From positions 1 to 28,401 of the forward strand of contig CAZSRC010000008.1 in assembly GCA_964609365.1 (NCBI GenBank): a DNA stretch of 28,401 nucleotides, in the 5' to 3' direction. The position numbers were made by a program, and so were the translations under genes. Under the pieces are notes generated by a model that worked only from the letters and a program-made list of their open reading frames with translations, was not told where the DNA came from and did no database searches. The DNA is from GCA-002840305 sp964609365 (GTDB taxonomy: Bacteria; Patescibacteriota; Patescibacteriia; Patescibacteriales; UBA12465). Positions 7,590 to 16,094 of this stretch are shown piece by piece (the first letter of the stretch is position 1; every line of letters begins with the position of its first letter).

Positions 7590-10500
7590 ATGTTTAGTAG
7601 ATGGGTCTACTTTTTTTTATTTTGTGCATTAATTATCTCGTATATATTTAACCTCATTGATCCTATTGCATTTTTGAGAATTTTTTTATCTTTTGCAGCT
7701 TCTTTTTTATCTGGACTTATATTATTATTATATTTTTTAAAAAATAAATCAGAAAAATTAAGATATTTTCTTTTTTTTCTTTCTATTTTTTTATTACTTT
7801 ATTTTTTCAATATTTACTTTTACCTCTTTAATATTGATTTTCCGTTTCAATTTTTAAAAGATTGGCATTTTTTTGATAACTCTTGTTTTTTTATTGATTC
7901 TTTTAATTTTATTTTCGCCTCTTGTGCGGTTTTATATTTTTGGTTTTTTGATTTTAAAATATTCAATGATAAAAGAGGTAGGATAACAACACTTCATCAA
8001 TGGTTAGTTTTTTTATTGCTTATGGTTTTTATTATCTCTGGTTTTTTTATGATTAATTTTAGGTCAGATCTAATCAAAGATGATCTAAAATATAAATTAT
8101 TATTTCAGGCATCAAAAATAGCTCATCAAATTAATCCAGATTTAGTAGATGCTTTAAATTTTAATTCAGATGATAAAAATTTAGCAGAATTTGAAAGAAT
8201 AAGATCTTATTTAAATTCTTATGCCAATATTTTAGGGATTGAAAGTATTTATACTATTGCTAAGATTGATGATAATTTATTTTTTGGACCAGAAAGTATT
8301 GATCCATCTAGTGAACTTGCTTCTGATCCTGGAACCTTATACGAAAGAGTTAATCCTCTTTTTTATGAAATATTTGAAAATAAAGAAGCTCTATTTTTAG
8401 ATTCATATCAAGATGAGTATGGTTCTTTTGTTAGCGCAGCTGCTCCAGTGATTAGTTCAAAAAGTGGCGAGGTTTCCATGTTGCTAGTAATTGATATACC
8501 AACCGATTATTGGAATGAAATAATTAATTCAGAAAGAATTAGAGTTATTTACTTTATTCTTTTTGCTACACTATTTATTTTAATAGGATCAATTCTTCTA
8601 AATCTAAGAAGAAAAGACCTGAGAAAAGAAAAAAAAATATTCTATTATTTAGAGGGTATTTTTGTTGGCTTAATTTGTTTTTATTTTATTTTTATTATTA
8701 GTTTTTTTATTCGAGATGAAGAGAAGAGATTAAATTTTCATTCCTTTTATCAATTAGCTGATCAAAATGTTTATGAGCCATATCAAGAGTTAAAGCAAAT
8801 TAGAAAATATAAAATAAATATGTTAGCTAGTTTTATAGAAAATAGCGGAGACAATTTTAGTTTTGATTCTTTTTCTAAATTCTCATCTTCGATGCTTGAT
8901 TCTTCATCTGTTTTATTCTTTGAGTGGATTCCCAAAATTTCTAGCTCCAGTCTACCATATTATTATGATTTGGCTAATAAAAATGGAATAAATGATTTTA
9001 ATATTTTTGATATAGATGAAAATAATGTTAGATTTTCTAGTAGTTCCTATGATTATTACTATCCAATTTTTTATGTAGAACCTCTTTCGGGTAATACTGA
9101 AATAATTGGTTATAATATTTATTCTGATTTAGATAGAAAAGCTCCAATTGACTATTCAAATGAGTATAAATTATCATCAATTTCTAACCCTATCCATTTA
9201 ATTCATGATGATAACAAGAGAAAGGGAGCAAGAATTTACTTTCCAGTAATTAAAGATGGTTCCGATAAAGAGATTTCCGGCTTTGCTTCGGCTGTTATTT
9301 ATTATGATGGAATATTAGAGAAGAGTATTGAGAGTTATCCTGATCGACATTTTTTTTCAAGTATTGATTTTTTTCAATATAGTTCCGAAAATCAAAAAAT
9401 TATTTTAGCAAGTTGGCCACAACTCTATTCCGATTTACAAGAAAAAAAGTTTAATAATAATTTTTTATCTAAAGATTTTGATTTTAAAACTATTCATCCT
9501 ATATTTGTTTTTGGAAAAACTTATTTCATAGTTTCTGAGCCTAGTGATGATTTTTTCGCCGCCCACAAGAATATTTTTGGAGATTATCTTTTATTTTTTG
9601 GATTTTTATTATCAGCATTTATTTCTTTTTGGTTAGGGTATTTAGGGTCTAGAAAAATAGAATTAGAATTGGAGGTAGATAGCAAAACTAAAGATCTTAA
9701 AAAATCAAATAATTTAATTAAGAAAAATTTAGAACAACAAAGTCTTTTGGCAAAAATTTCTTTTAAATTAAGTCAATTTAATTTAAATGATATTGATTTT
9801 AATAATATTTTAATGGACCTTGCCTTGCAAACAGATTCTGATCGTTGTTATATTTTCAAAGATTCTAAAGATTCAAAGTTTACTAGCAATATTAATGAAT
9901 GGTGCTCTCCGGGAATTGAACCACAGATAGATAATTTACAAAAAGTTCCTTATGAGATTATTCCAAGTGCCTTGAAATATTTTAATGAAAAAGGTTATTT
10001 TTCCTCTAGCGATATAAAAAAAGCCCCCAAAGATCTGCGAGATATCTTAGGGCCTCAAAAAGTAAAGTCTATATTAATACTGCCAATAATAATTAATAAT
10101 AAAAGATTTGGATTTATTGGTTTTGATCAGGTTTTGAAAAAAAGATCCTGGATCTTATCTGATATTAATATTTTAAAAATAGTTTCATCTGCCTTCGCTT
10201 CTTACTACGAAAGACTAGAAAATTTTAAAAAAATAGAAAGAGAGAGATCAAAAGTTTCTGCTATTGTGAAGGGAATTGGTGATGGTGTTTTTGTTATAGA
10301 TAAAGATTTGAAAATAATTCTATTTAATCAAAAATGTAGTGAATTATCAGGATTTTCAGAGGAAGAAGCTTTATTTAAAAACTACCAAGATGTTTTAAAT
10401 TTTGTTTTCGAGGACAACGGTAAAGTTAATGATATTTTTATAAAAAAAGCTTTCGCTAGTGGTGAGGCTCAAGAAATGAAAAATCATACAATGTTGAAAA

Positions 10501-11306
10501 GAAAGGATGGTAGTTTTATTTCTGTTGCCGATAGTGCTGCTCCTCTAAAAGATAAAAATGGTGAAATTTTTGCTTGTGTTGTTGTTTTTAGGGATGTTAG
10601 CAAGGAAAGGGACATTGATACCATGAAAACTGAGTTTATAAATTTAACTTCACATCAACTTAAAACCCCATTATCCACAATTAATTGGTATTCAGAATTA
10701 TTACTAGATAATGATGATAAAAATTTAACAGAAAATCAAAAAGAATTTATTGCTGAAATTAGAAGAAGTAATAAAAAAATGATTGAAACGGTTGCCTCTT
10801 TATTAGATATCTCTAAATTAGAGCAAGGTACTTTTATTTTTGATTCTAGTATTATAGATTTAAAAAATATTTCCAGGGAAATAGAGGATGATTTTAAAGA
10901 AAAGTTAGAACAAAAAAATATTAATCTTAAGTTTAGTTTTTCTAAAGACTTGCCCCAAATAAAAGCTGATTCTAAGATTTTAAAAATTGTTTTACAAAAT
11001 TTATTATCCAATGCAATAAAATATTCTCCTGAAAATAAAAATATTATAATAGATTTTTCTCATGATGATAAATCTAAGTTTATTAATATAGTAGTAAAGG
11101 ATCAGGGATATGGTATCCCAAAAAATCAGCAAGAAAATATATTCAAAAAATTATTTAGAGCTGATAACATAAAATCAAAAAATATTGAGGGAACCGGATT
11201 AGGATTATATTTAGTAAAAATGATTTTAGAGAAAACCGGATCTTCAATAAGTTTTCAGTCTGAGGAAGGAAAGGGAACATCTTTTTATATATCTATCCCT
11301 TTTTAA
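7590..11306 (+). CDS. Large membrane sensor histidine kinase (CHASE, GAF, PAS, HisKA, HATPase_c)
   Basis: A 1238-residue kinase portion, whose natural start is probably 7299 (see the interrupted 5' part). In order: several membrane helices (residues 1-160); a first extracytoplasmic sensor domain (about 165-310) flanked by helices; a second, CHASE-type extracytoplasmic domain (about 395-640) recognisable from EWIPKIS at 445, the YYYPIFYVEPLSG block and the YFPVIK strand; a helix near 665-685; a coiled linker; a GAF domain (about 710-865); a PAS domain (about 880-1000); HisKA with the phospho-acceptor His1022 in TSHQLKTPLS; and HATPase_c with the N box LLSNAIKYS and the G boxes DQGYGIP and GTGLGLYLV. 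It should sense an external signal and phosphorylate a response regulator, but no regulator gene is nearby. The ATG at 7590 has no ribosome binding site. A terminator follows 21 nt after the stop. Confidence 0.88.
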   Translation: MFSRWVYFFLFCALIISYIFNLIDPIAFLRIFLSFAASFLSGLILLLYFLKNKSEKLRYFLFFLSIFLLLYFFNIYFYLFNIDFPFQFLKDWHFFDNSCFFIDSFNFIFASCAVLYFWFFDFKIFNDKRGRITTLHQWLVFLLLMVFIISGFFMINFRSDLIKDDLKYKLLFQASKIAHQINPDLVDALNFNSDDKNLAEFERIRSYLNSYANILGIESIYTIAKIDDNLFFGPESIDPSSELASDPGTLYERVNPLFYEIFENKEALFLDSYQDEYGSFVSAAAPVISSKSGEVSMLLVIDIPTDYWNEIINSERIRVIYFILFATLFILIGSILLNLRRKDLRKEKKIFYYLEGIFVGLICFYFIFIISFFIRDEEKRLNFHSFYQLADQNVYEPYQELKQIRKYKINMLASFIENSGDNFSFDSFSKFSSSMLDSSSVLFFEWIPKISSSSLPYYYDLANKNGINDFNIFDIDENNVRFSSSSYDYYYPIFYVEPLSGNTEIIGYNIYSDLDRKAPIDYSNEYKLSSISNPIHLIHDDNKRKGARIYFPVIKDGSDKEISGFASAVIYYDGILEKSIESYPDRHFFSSIDFFQYSSENQKIILASWPQLYSDLQEKKFNNNFLSKDFDFKTIHPIFVFGKTYFIVSEPSDDFFAAHKNIFGDYLLFFGFLLSAFISFWLGYLGSRKIELELEVDSKTKDLKKSNNLIKKNLEQQSLLAKISFKLSQFNLNDIDFNNILMDLALQTDSDRCYIFKDSKDSKFTSNINEWCSPGIEPQIDNLQKVPYEIIPSALKYFNEKGYFSSSDIKKAPKDLRDILGPQKVKSILILPIIINNKRFGFIGFDQVLKKRSWILSDINILKIVSSAFASYYERLENFKKIERERSKVSAIVKGIGDGVFVIDKDLKIILFNQKCSELSGFSEEEALFKNYQDVLNFVFEDNGKVNDIFIKKAFASGEAQEMKNHTMLKRKDGSFISVADSAAPLKDKNGEIFACVVVFRDVSKERDIDTMKTEFINLTSHQLKTPLSTINWYSELLLDNDDKNLTENQKEFIAEIRRSNKKMIETVASLLDISKLEQGTFIFDSSIIDLKNISREIEDDFKEKLEQKNINLKFSFSKDLPQIKADSKILKIVLQNLLSNAIKYSPENKNIIIDFSHDDKSKFINIVVKDQGYGIPKNQQENIFKKLFRADNIKSKNIEGTGLGLYLVKMILEKTGSSISFQSEEGKGTSFYISIPF

Positions 11307-11313
11307 TTTTAAT

Positions 11314-12027
11314 TTATCCATGAGCTAATACCAGGCCCCAAATTTCTAGGGCTTGGTATTTTTTTAATTCTTTTGCAATTTCATTTAGAGTTGCACCGCT
11401 GGTGAAGATATCATCAACAATTAATATTTTTTTATTTTTTAAACTTTCTCCATACCATTTAAAGCAGTTTTTTATGTTTTCACTCCTATTTTTTTTGTTG
11501 AGTTTGGCTTGAGCAGTTTTATGTTTGATTCTTTTTAAATCTAAAGATAATTCAATATTCAATTTTTTAGATATTATTCTGGATAACTCCTCGCTTTGAT
11601 TAAAACCTCTCCAGGTTAATCGTTTTCTAGATAATGGTACTGGTATTAATATAAAGTTTTTTAAATCTAGTCTATCTTCTTGTTTTTTTAAAATAGGGTT
11701 TTTAATTATATTATTCTGCAAGAATCTTATTAAAAACAATGACAAGGGAATAGAAAGCTTTTTTAAGAAAGAGTATTTATATTTTTTAATAATTTTATTT
11801 AAATTTTTATCCCTAAGACTAGCGGCTATTAAAACTCCCTCCAGTTCTTGTCTTTCTTTGCATTTTTGGCAAAATTCGCCAATTTTACTAAAATTATTAC
11901 AAGTTGGACATTGTATTTTTTTAAAGCTCAATAATTTAAAACAATCCTGACATAGAAAGTTTGAATTATTTTTTTTACATATCACACAGTTTTCTGGAAA
12001 TAAAAAATCAAGAAAAATTTTTATCAT
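11314..12027 (-). CDS. comF: ComF family protein (phosphoribosyltransferase-like, DNA uptake)
   Basis: A 237-residue ComF/GntX-type protein: an N-terminal Cys-rich zinc-binding region (CVICK near residue 14, then CQDC, CPTC, CQKC, together eight Cys) and a C-terminal type I phosphoribosyltransferase-like domain with LIPVPLSRKRLTWRGFNQSE and the PRPP-loop VDDIFTSGAT. ComF proteins are needed for handling incoming single-stranded DNA during natural transformation in several bacteria. It lies 44 nt downstream of the beta-propeller-like gene on the same strand and is convergent with the kinase (7 nt between stops). It is close to the pilus operon, which would fit a DNA-uptake role, although that link is an inference. 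The 3' end of the gene overlaps the kinase's terminator on the opposite strand. Confidence 0.9.
   Translation of the reverse strand: MIKIFLDFLFPENCVICKKNNSNFLCQDCFKLLSFKKIQCPTCNNFSKIGEFCQKCKERQELEGVLIAASLRDKNLNKIIKKYKYSFLKKLSIPLSLFLIRFLQNNIIKNPILKKQEDRLDLKNFILIPVPLSRKRLTWRGFNQSEELSRIISKKLNIELSLDLKRIKHKTAQAKLNKKNRSENIKNCFKWYGESLKNKKILIVDDIFTSGATLNEIAKELKKYQALEIWGLVLAHG
11328..11365 (+). terminator. Intrinsic terminator for the kinase, embedded in the 3' end of comF
   Basis: ATACCAGGCCC (11328-11338) pairs with GGGCTTGGTAT (11349-11359) with a single G-U pair and a 10-nt loop. A run of seven T (11359-11365) follows on the plus strand. It begins 21 nt after the kinase stop and is entirely within the antisense of the last codons of comF. 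On the minus strand the hairpin is not followed by a T run, so it should stop only plus-strand transcription. Confidence 0.8.
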
Positions 12028-12071
12028 TTTATTTCTTGATTTTGAATTATGCTCGAAAAGAAGTTGAAGTT

Positions 12072-13337
12072 TTATTGAAGTTGAATTTTGTGAATTTGAT
12101 TACTGTTATTATCGGTAAAAAATAAAAATTTTTCATCAGAGCTGACACTTATATTAGAAATATTATAAGATATATCTGGTATCGCTATTAATTCTTTTGT
12201 TCCATTTTGAATATTTATTTTATAAATATTATCAGAACTTTCTTTTGCTAATTCTGGGTATAAACCAGAGCCTTTTTCTAGTTCTTTTGGAACGGCACAG
12301 TAAACTTCTTGGTTGTTAATAAAATTGCATTTTTCAGCCCAGGTTTCTAGTTCCAGGTCTTTTCTGTTAACACCTATTTGATCACCTTGTGAATTTACTA
12401 TCCATAACCTTGGTTTTAAATCATTGTTTGGTGAATAAACACTATATAGAAGCTTAGCGCCATCATCGGCCCATTTTGGTTGGAAGCCCCAACCCTCAAT
12501 TACTGTTGATTTGAAATTTTCATTATTTTGACCAAGAAAGAAAACCTCTCTCCTATTAAAATCTATTCCCTCGGTATACATAGCAACTGTTTGATTATTT
12601 GGTGACCAAGATGGTATTACATTTTTATCATTTAATCCAATAAATTCGATAGCCTTACTTTGAGAACCATCACTATTACTTACTATTAACCATCTATTAT
12701 CAGGATCAATTCCTAGACTTTTATTTACTAATTTATTGCTATCAGGTGAAAAAGAAAAGTCCTCCCAATGCTTTGGTAATGTAACTTGTTTTTCGCTTGC
12801 AAAATCATAAACAATTTTATTTCCATCAGGATATTCTATGACGGCTTTAGTTTTATTTGGGGCCCACTCGACATCCTTGACGTTATAAAAAACCTTATTA
12901 CTTAATGGTAGTATGTCACCCTTATCATTTACGATATAAAATTTGCCATCAGACTTATTGTAAAATTGGACAGAATTACCATCTCTACTTAATGTTGTGC
13001 TCATACTCGGAGATGATACCAGTGTTTCTGTTTTAGTACTAGCTCCACTAGCAATTGGACTAATTTGACCTTGAAATTCTGGATTAATAGCTTGTGGTGA
13101 TGTTTGTATATCATCACTACCATCTATTGTTGAAGTTCCAGTACCATCTATTATTTGACCAGATCCATCCTCTGATGTTGGAAGTCCGGTACCAGTGCTA
13201 GTGCTAATTATTTCTGGATCCCTTCTCACTTCTTCGGATCCCTTAAAAAAGGTATTCCAAATTAAAAAAGCTATAAAAGAGACAAAAATTAAGAATGCCA
13301 AAACTATTAATATTTTTTTTATTTTACTATTTTCCAT
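12072..13337 (-). CDS. Membrane-anchored beta-propeller-like (TolB/PD40-type) protein
   Basis: A 421-residue protein with an N-terminal membrane anchor (residues 9-30), a low-complexity Ser/Thr/Gly/Asp-rich linker (about 31-110) and a C-terminal region (about 115-421) with recurring 'WSPN/FSPD' blade motifs: VEWAPNKTKAV, FSFSPDSNKLV, IPSWSPNNQTVAM, PKWADDGAKLLYS, ISVSSDEKFLFFT. Six blades can be counted roughly, as in TolB-type propellers, and the domain would be outside the membrane. No catalytic residues are evident; a binding or scaffold role is most likely. It is the first gene of a two-gene minus-strand unit with comF and is divergent from pilM across 124 nt, so it may be regulated with the pilus genes. 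The exact function is unknown. Confidence 0.8.
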   Translation of the reverse strand: MENSKIKKILIVLAFLIFVSFIAFLIWNTFFKGSEEVRRDPEIISTSTGTGLPTSEDGSGQIIDGTGTSTIDGSDDIQTSPQAINPEFQGQISPIASGASTKTETLVSSPSMSTTLSRDGNSVQFYNKSDGKFYIVNDKGDILPLSNKVFYNVKDVEWAPNKTKAVIEYPDGNKIVYDFASEKQVTLPKHWEDFSFSPDSNKLVNKSLGIDPDNRWLIVSNSDGSQSKAIEFIGLNDKNVIPSWSPNNQTVAMYTEGIDFNRREVFFLGQNNENFKSTVIEGWGFQPKWADDGAKLLYSVYSPNNDLKPRLWIVNSQGDQIGVNRKDLELETWAEKCNFINNQEVYCAVPKELEKGSGLYPELAKESSDNIYKINIQNGTKELIAIPDISYNISNISVSSDEKFLFFTDNNSNQIHKIQLQ

Positions 13338-13340
13338 TTT

Positions 13341-13369
13341 TTTAAATTTATGTTATAATTTGTTATAAT
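13341..13369 (+). promoter_or_regulatory. Weak promoter candidate for the pilus operon
   Basis: TTTAAA (13341-13346), 17 nt, TATAAT (13364-13369). The TATAAT is the second of two direct copies of TGTTATAATT (13351-13360 and 13361-13370), and a third TATAAT is at 13401-13406 with no good -35 box. Some promoter must exist in this 124-nt divergent gap; which of these boxes is used cannot be decided by eye. Confidence 0.3.
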
Positions 13370-13404
13370 TAATTTATAAAATTTAAGCTTTATAAACTAT
13401 TATA

Positions 13405-13433
13405 ATAATAGCATATTTTATTAAATGCTTCAA
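13405..13433 (-). promoter_or_regulatory. Predicted promoter of the propeller-comF unit (minus strand)
   Basis: Read on the minus strand: TTGAAG (plus-strand 13428-13433), 17 nt, TATTAT (plus-strand 13405-13410). This would give a leader of roughly 60 nt before the start codon at 13337. The spacer overlaps a short inverted repeat, AGCAT (13410-13414) with ATGCT (13425-13429), which could be an operator. Confidence 0.4.
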
Positions 13434-13461
13434 TTGTATTTTTTAAAATAATTTTAAAATT

Positions 13462-14505
13462 ATGGGACTATTTTCTTCAAGTGATAATAATTATTTAGGA
13501 ATCGATATCGGGGAATCATCTTTAAAGATGGTTGAATTAGAAAAAAAAGGAAAAAAAATCAATCTATTAAATTATGGTTTTACTGACAATATTCCCGATT
13601 TTAAATTTTCTTCATCCGATGATATTGATTATTTAGCCAAATCTATTCTTAGATTAAAAAATGAATTAGGTATTAAGGCAAAAAGAGCAACTGTTTCATT
13701 GCCTAGTTTTTCTGTTTTCTCTTCTGTTATTAATATTAATAATTATGAAAAGAAAAAATTAAATGAAAGAGTTATAGGGGAGGCCAAAAAAGTCATACCT
13801 TTACCTCTAGAGGAGATGGTTTTGGATTGGAAAATTATTCCAAATAAAAATGAAAATTTAAACAATAATAATGTAAAAGTTTTTTTAACAGGATCACCAA
13901 AAAAATTAATTAAAAAGTATATAGATGTTTTCAAGAAATCTAATATATTTTTAGCCAATTTAGAAACAGAGACATTTTCTTTAATTAGATCATTACTTGG
14001 TGCTGATCCTTCAACCTTAATGGTTATTGAGATGGGTGAAAATAGTACAGATTTTTCTATAATCAAAGAAAGTATTCCTTTTTTAAATCGTAGTATAAAT
14101 ATTTCTGGTAAAACAATTACTTCAGAAATTAGTCAAAAAATGGGAATCAGCATGGAACAAGCAGAACAATTTAAATTTGACTTATCTCTTTCTGCTACTG
14201 AAAAAAATGGTCAAATTCCAAAAGTAATGAGTGAGGCGGTGGAACCAATTATCACAGAGATAAAATATATGTTAGATTTATTTTCTGGCTCCAATAATGA
14301 AAATATTGAAAAAATTGTTTTATCAGGTGGAGCTAGTTTATTATTTAATTTTGCAGAGTATTTAGAAAAGAGCATGGATATTAAAGTTGTTGTCGGTGAT
14401 CCATGGTTTAGAGTTAATTATGCCCCTGAATTAAAACCAGTTTTAGATGAGGTTGGTCCTAGATTAGCGGTTGCCGTTGGTTTAGCACTTAGGGGAATGG
14501 AATAA
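13462..14505 (+). CDS. pilM: Type IV pilus assembly protein PilM
   Basis: A 347-residue actin-like (FtsA/MreB fold) ATPase-type protein that sits on the cytoplasmic side and binds the N terminus of PilN, linking the assembly ATPase to the membrane complex. The phosphate-binding strand YLGIDIGESSLKMVELEK at residues 11-28, the VIEMGENSTDFSII second phosphate loop, the IVLSGGASLL adenosine-site block and the C-terminal GPRLAVAVGLALRGM all match PilM. Length matches the family's usual 340-360. It is the first gene of the pilus operon, 124 nt from the divergent propeller gene, and is followed by the PilN-like gene after 32 nt. Confidence 0.95.
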   Translation: MGLFSSSDNNYLGIDIGESSLKMVELEKKGKKINLLNYGFTDNIPDFKFSSSDDIDYLAKSILRLKNELGIKAKRATVSLPSFSVFSSVININNYEKKKLNERVIGEAKKVIPLPLEEMVLDWKIIPNKNENLNNNNVKVFLTGSPKKLIKKYIDVFKKSNIFLANLETETFSLIRSLLGADPSTLMVIEMGENSTDFSIIKESIPFLNRSINISGKTITSEISQKMGISMEQAEQFKFDLSLSATEKNGQIPKVMSEAVEPIITEIKYMLDLFSGSNNENIEKIVLSGGASLLFNFAEYLEKSMDIKVVVGDPWFRVNYAPELKPVLDEVGPRLAVAVGLALRGME

Positions 14506-14537
14506 TTTTATTTTTAAATTGATAATTTTTAAAAAAT

Positions 14538-15365
14538 ATGCCCGAAGAAAAAAAACAAGAAGATTTAATCAATAATAAAGAGGAAAAAAATAAAAAAAGT
14601 CAGATTGAGGACTCACTTGATTTTGAAGAAAATGAAGTTGGCTCTATCAGTGAAATTAACTCAAGTGAGAAACCAGAAGAACCTGTTATTCTTGATGATA
14701 AAAAAATCGGAGAATTAGATGAGAAAATAGTTAAAATTAAAAATTTTCTCTTAGATAAGTTTGGAAAATTTTTTGAAAAAAAAGCTGAAAACAAACTTAG
14801 CTTTTTAGATACAGACTTAATCAAAGATGAGGTTGAAATAAAGTTTTATTGGAAAAAAGATTTTTATTTATTTTTAGTTTTACTTTCTTTTTTAGCTATT
14901 TTTGTAGTTGAGTCATATTTTTTACTTTCTTGGTGGGAAAAAAAGAGAGAACAGCAGAATTATACATATTTAGAAAGTGAAATAAATTACACAAAATCTC
15001 AAGCTGATGCCCTACATCTTGAATATGAAGAAGCTTCAAAATTTAATAATAAATTATCATCAGCATCTATTATTTTAAATAAGCATATTTATTGGAGTAA
15101 TTTTTTTAATTTTTTAGAATCAAACACTCTAAAAAATAATATTTATTACAAAAACTTTTCTGGAAATATTTTTGGTGATTATATCATTCCAACTGTTAGT
15201 AATGATGTTTTGGCTATGAGTTTTCAGTCAAGAGCATTCTTAGCTGATCCATTAGTTTCTTCAGTTGTTATTAGCGAAGAAGAGATAATTAATGATGAAA
15301 AAAATAAAAAAACTCTCATTAATTTTAATTTAAATTTTAAATTAAATCCTAGTATTTTTAACTAA
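14538..15365 (+). CDS. pilN: PilN-like pilus assembly protein with long acidic cytoplasmic tail
   Basis: A 275-residue bitopic membrane protein. Residues 1-105 are charged and cytoplasmic (Glu, Lys, Asp and Ser rich), a single membrane helix spans about 109-132 (LFLVLLSFLAIFVVESYFLL), and the extracytoplasmic part starts with a coiled-coil-like helix followed by an alpha/beta region. This arrangement and the position between pilM and the PilO-like gene identify it as PilN, whose N-terminal tail normally docks on PilM. The usual PilN tail is only about 15-20 residues, and the typical INLLP docking motif is not seen. It is therefore a divergent PilN with an extension. The assignment rests more on order and topology than on residue identity. 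Confidence 0.78.
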   Translation: MPEEKKQEDLINNKEEKNKKSQIEDSLDFEENEVGSISEINSSEKPEEPVILDDKKIGELDEKIVKIKNFLLDKFGKFFEKKAENKLSFLDTDLIKDEVEIKFYWKKDFYLFLVLLSFLAIFVVESYFLLSWWEKKREQQNYTYLESEINYTKSQADALHLEYEEASKFNNKLSSASIILNKHIYWSNFFNFLESNTLKNNIYYKNFSGNIFGDYIIPTVSNDVLAMSFQSRAFLADPLVSSVVISEEEIINDEKNKKTLINFNLNFKLNPSIFN

Positions 15366-15379
15366 TTTATTTATAAAAT

Positions 15380-16081
15380 ATGGAACTTAAAGATAAAAAA
15401 AATGATTCCAAGCTAGAAGAATCTGCTAGTTTAGCAAAAAAAAGACACAATGATTTTAATCGCTTTTTAAATCAATACTTTAAATATTTTATAGTTGCTT
15501 TAATATTTATTTTTTTATGGGCATCTATTAGATTTGTTTTACAACCAAAATTTGAAAAAGCTGTGTTTTCCTCAAATCAGGTTTTAAAAGAGAAAAAAAA
15601 TGAGTTTTTAAGTGAGTATAATAGATTGCAAAATTATAGAGAAGCTATTTCTGTTTTCTCAGAAATAGAAGCAGAAAATGTTTATAAAATTAATAAAATA
15701 ATTCCCTCTAAATATTCTAGAGAAGATTTATTTACCGAAATAACTTATTTTGTTATTAAAAATAATTTTCAATTAAAAAGTGTAAATATTACTGACCCTC
15801 AATCTAATGAATCAACTGTATCATCCGGTCTATCAAGTAGGAGGCAGTCTATTGAACAGCAAATAGAAGCTCCTGCTTATACAAGATTAACATCTATGCT
15901 TCCATCTAATTTGAATTATTTTGTTGTTGAGCTAGAATTTTTAAATATAGATTATCCGGCTCTGAAATATTTGCTAGATATAATGGAAAATAATCTAAGA
16001 ATAATAGATATTTATTCTTTAAATTTTAATCCAATAGATAAAACTGCTAGTATTGGATTTTTAACTTATTATCAAAAATAA
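15380..16081 (+). CDS. pilO: PilO-like pilus assembly protein
   Basis: A 233-residue bitopic protein: cytoplasmic residues 1-33, a membrane helix at about 34-53 (YFIVALIFIFLWASIRFVL), a coiled-coil stretch (about 65-95), then a compact domain beginning IIPSKYSREDLFTEITYFV, the pattern by which PilO is usually recognised ('lP....l..ll..i...a...gv'), and ending in LKYLLDIMENNLRIIDIYSLNF. PilO pairs with PilN through the coiled coils and ferredoxin-like domains to form the inner-membrane alignment complex. It follows the pilN-like gene by 14 nt and precedes a small secreted protein by 13 nt. Confidence 0.85.
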   Translation: MELKDKKNDSKLEESASLAKKRHNDFNRFLNQYFKYFIVALIFIFLWASIRFVLQPKFEKAVFSSNQVLKEKKNEFLSEYNRLQNYREAISVFSEIEAENVYKINKIIPSKYSREDLFTEITYFVIKNNFQLKSVNITDPQSNESTVSSGLSSRRQSIEQQIEAPAYTRLTSMLPSNLNYFVVELEFLNIDYPALKYLLDIMENNLRIIDIYSLNFNPIDKTASIGFLTYYQK

Positions 16082-16094
16082 TTAATTTTTTTAT

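Noticed and set aside
10017..10056. GC-containing inverted repeat (AAAGAT...ATATCTT, CCC...GGG) in the kinase gene
   Set aside because: The stem is imperfect, it is inside the GAF domain codons, and no T tract follows.
11328..11359. The same hairpin as a terminator for comF on the minus strand
   Set aside because: On the minus strand the hairpin precedes the stop codon of comF and is not followed by a T tract.
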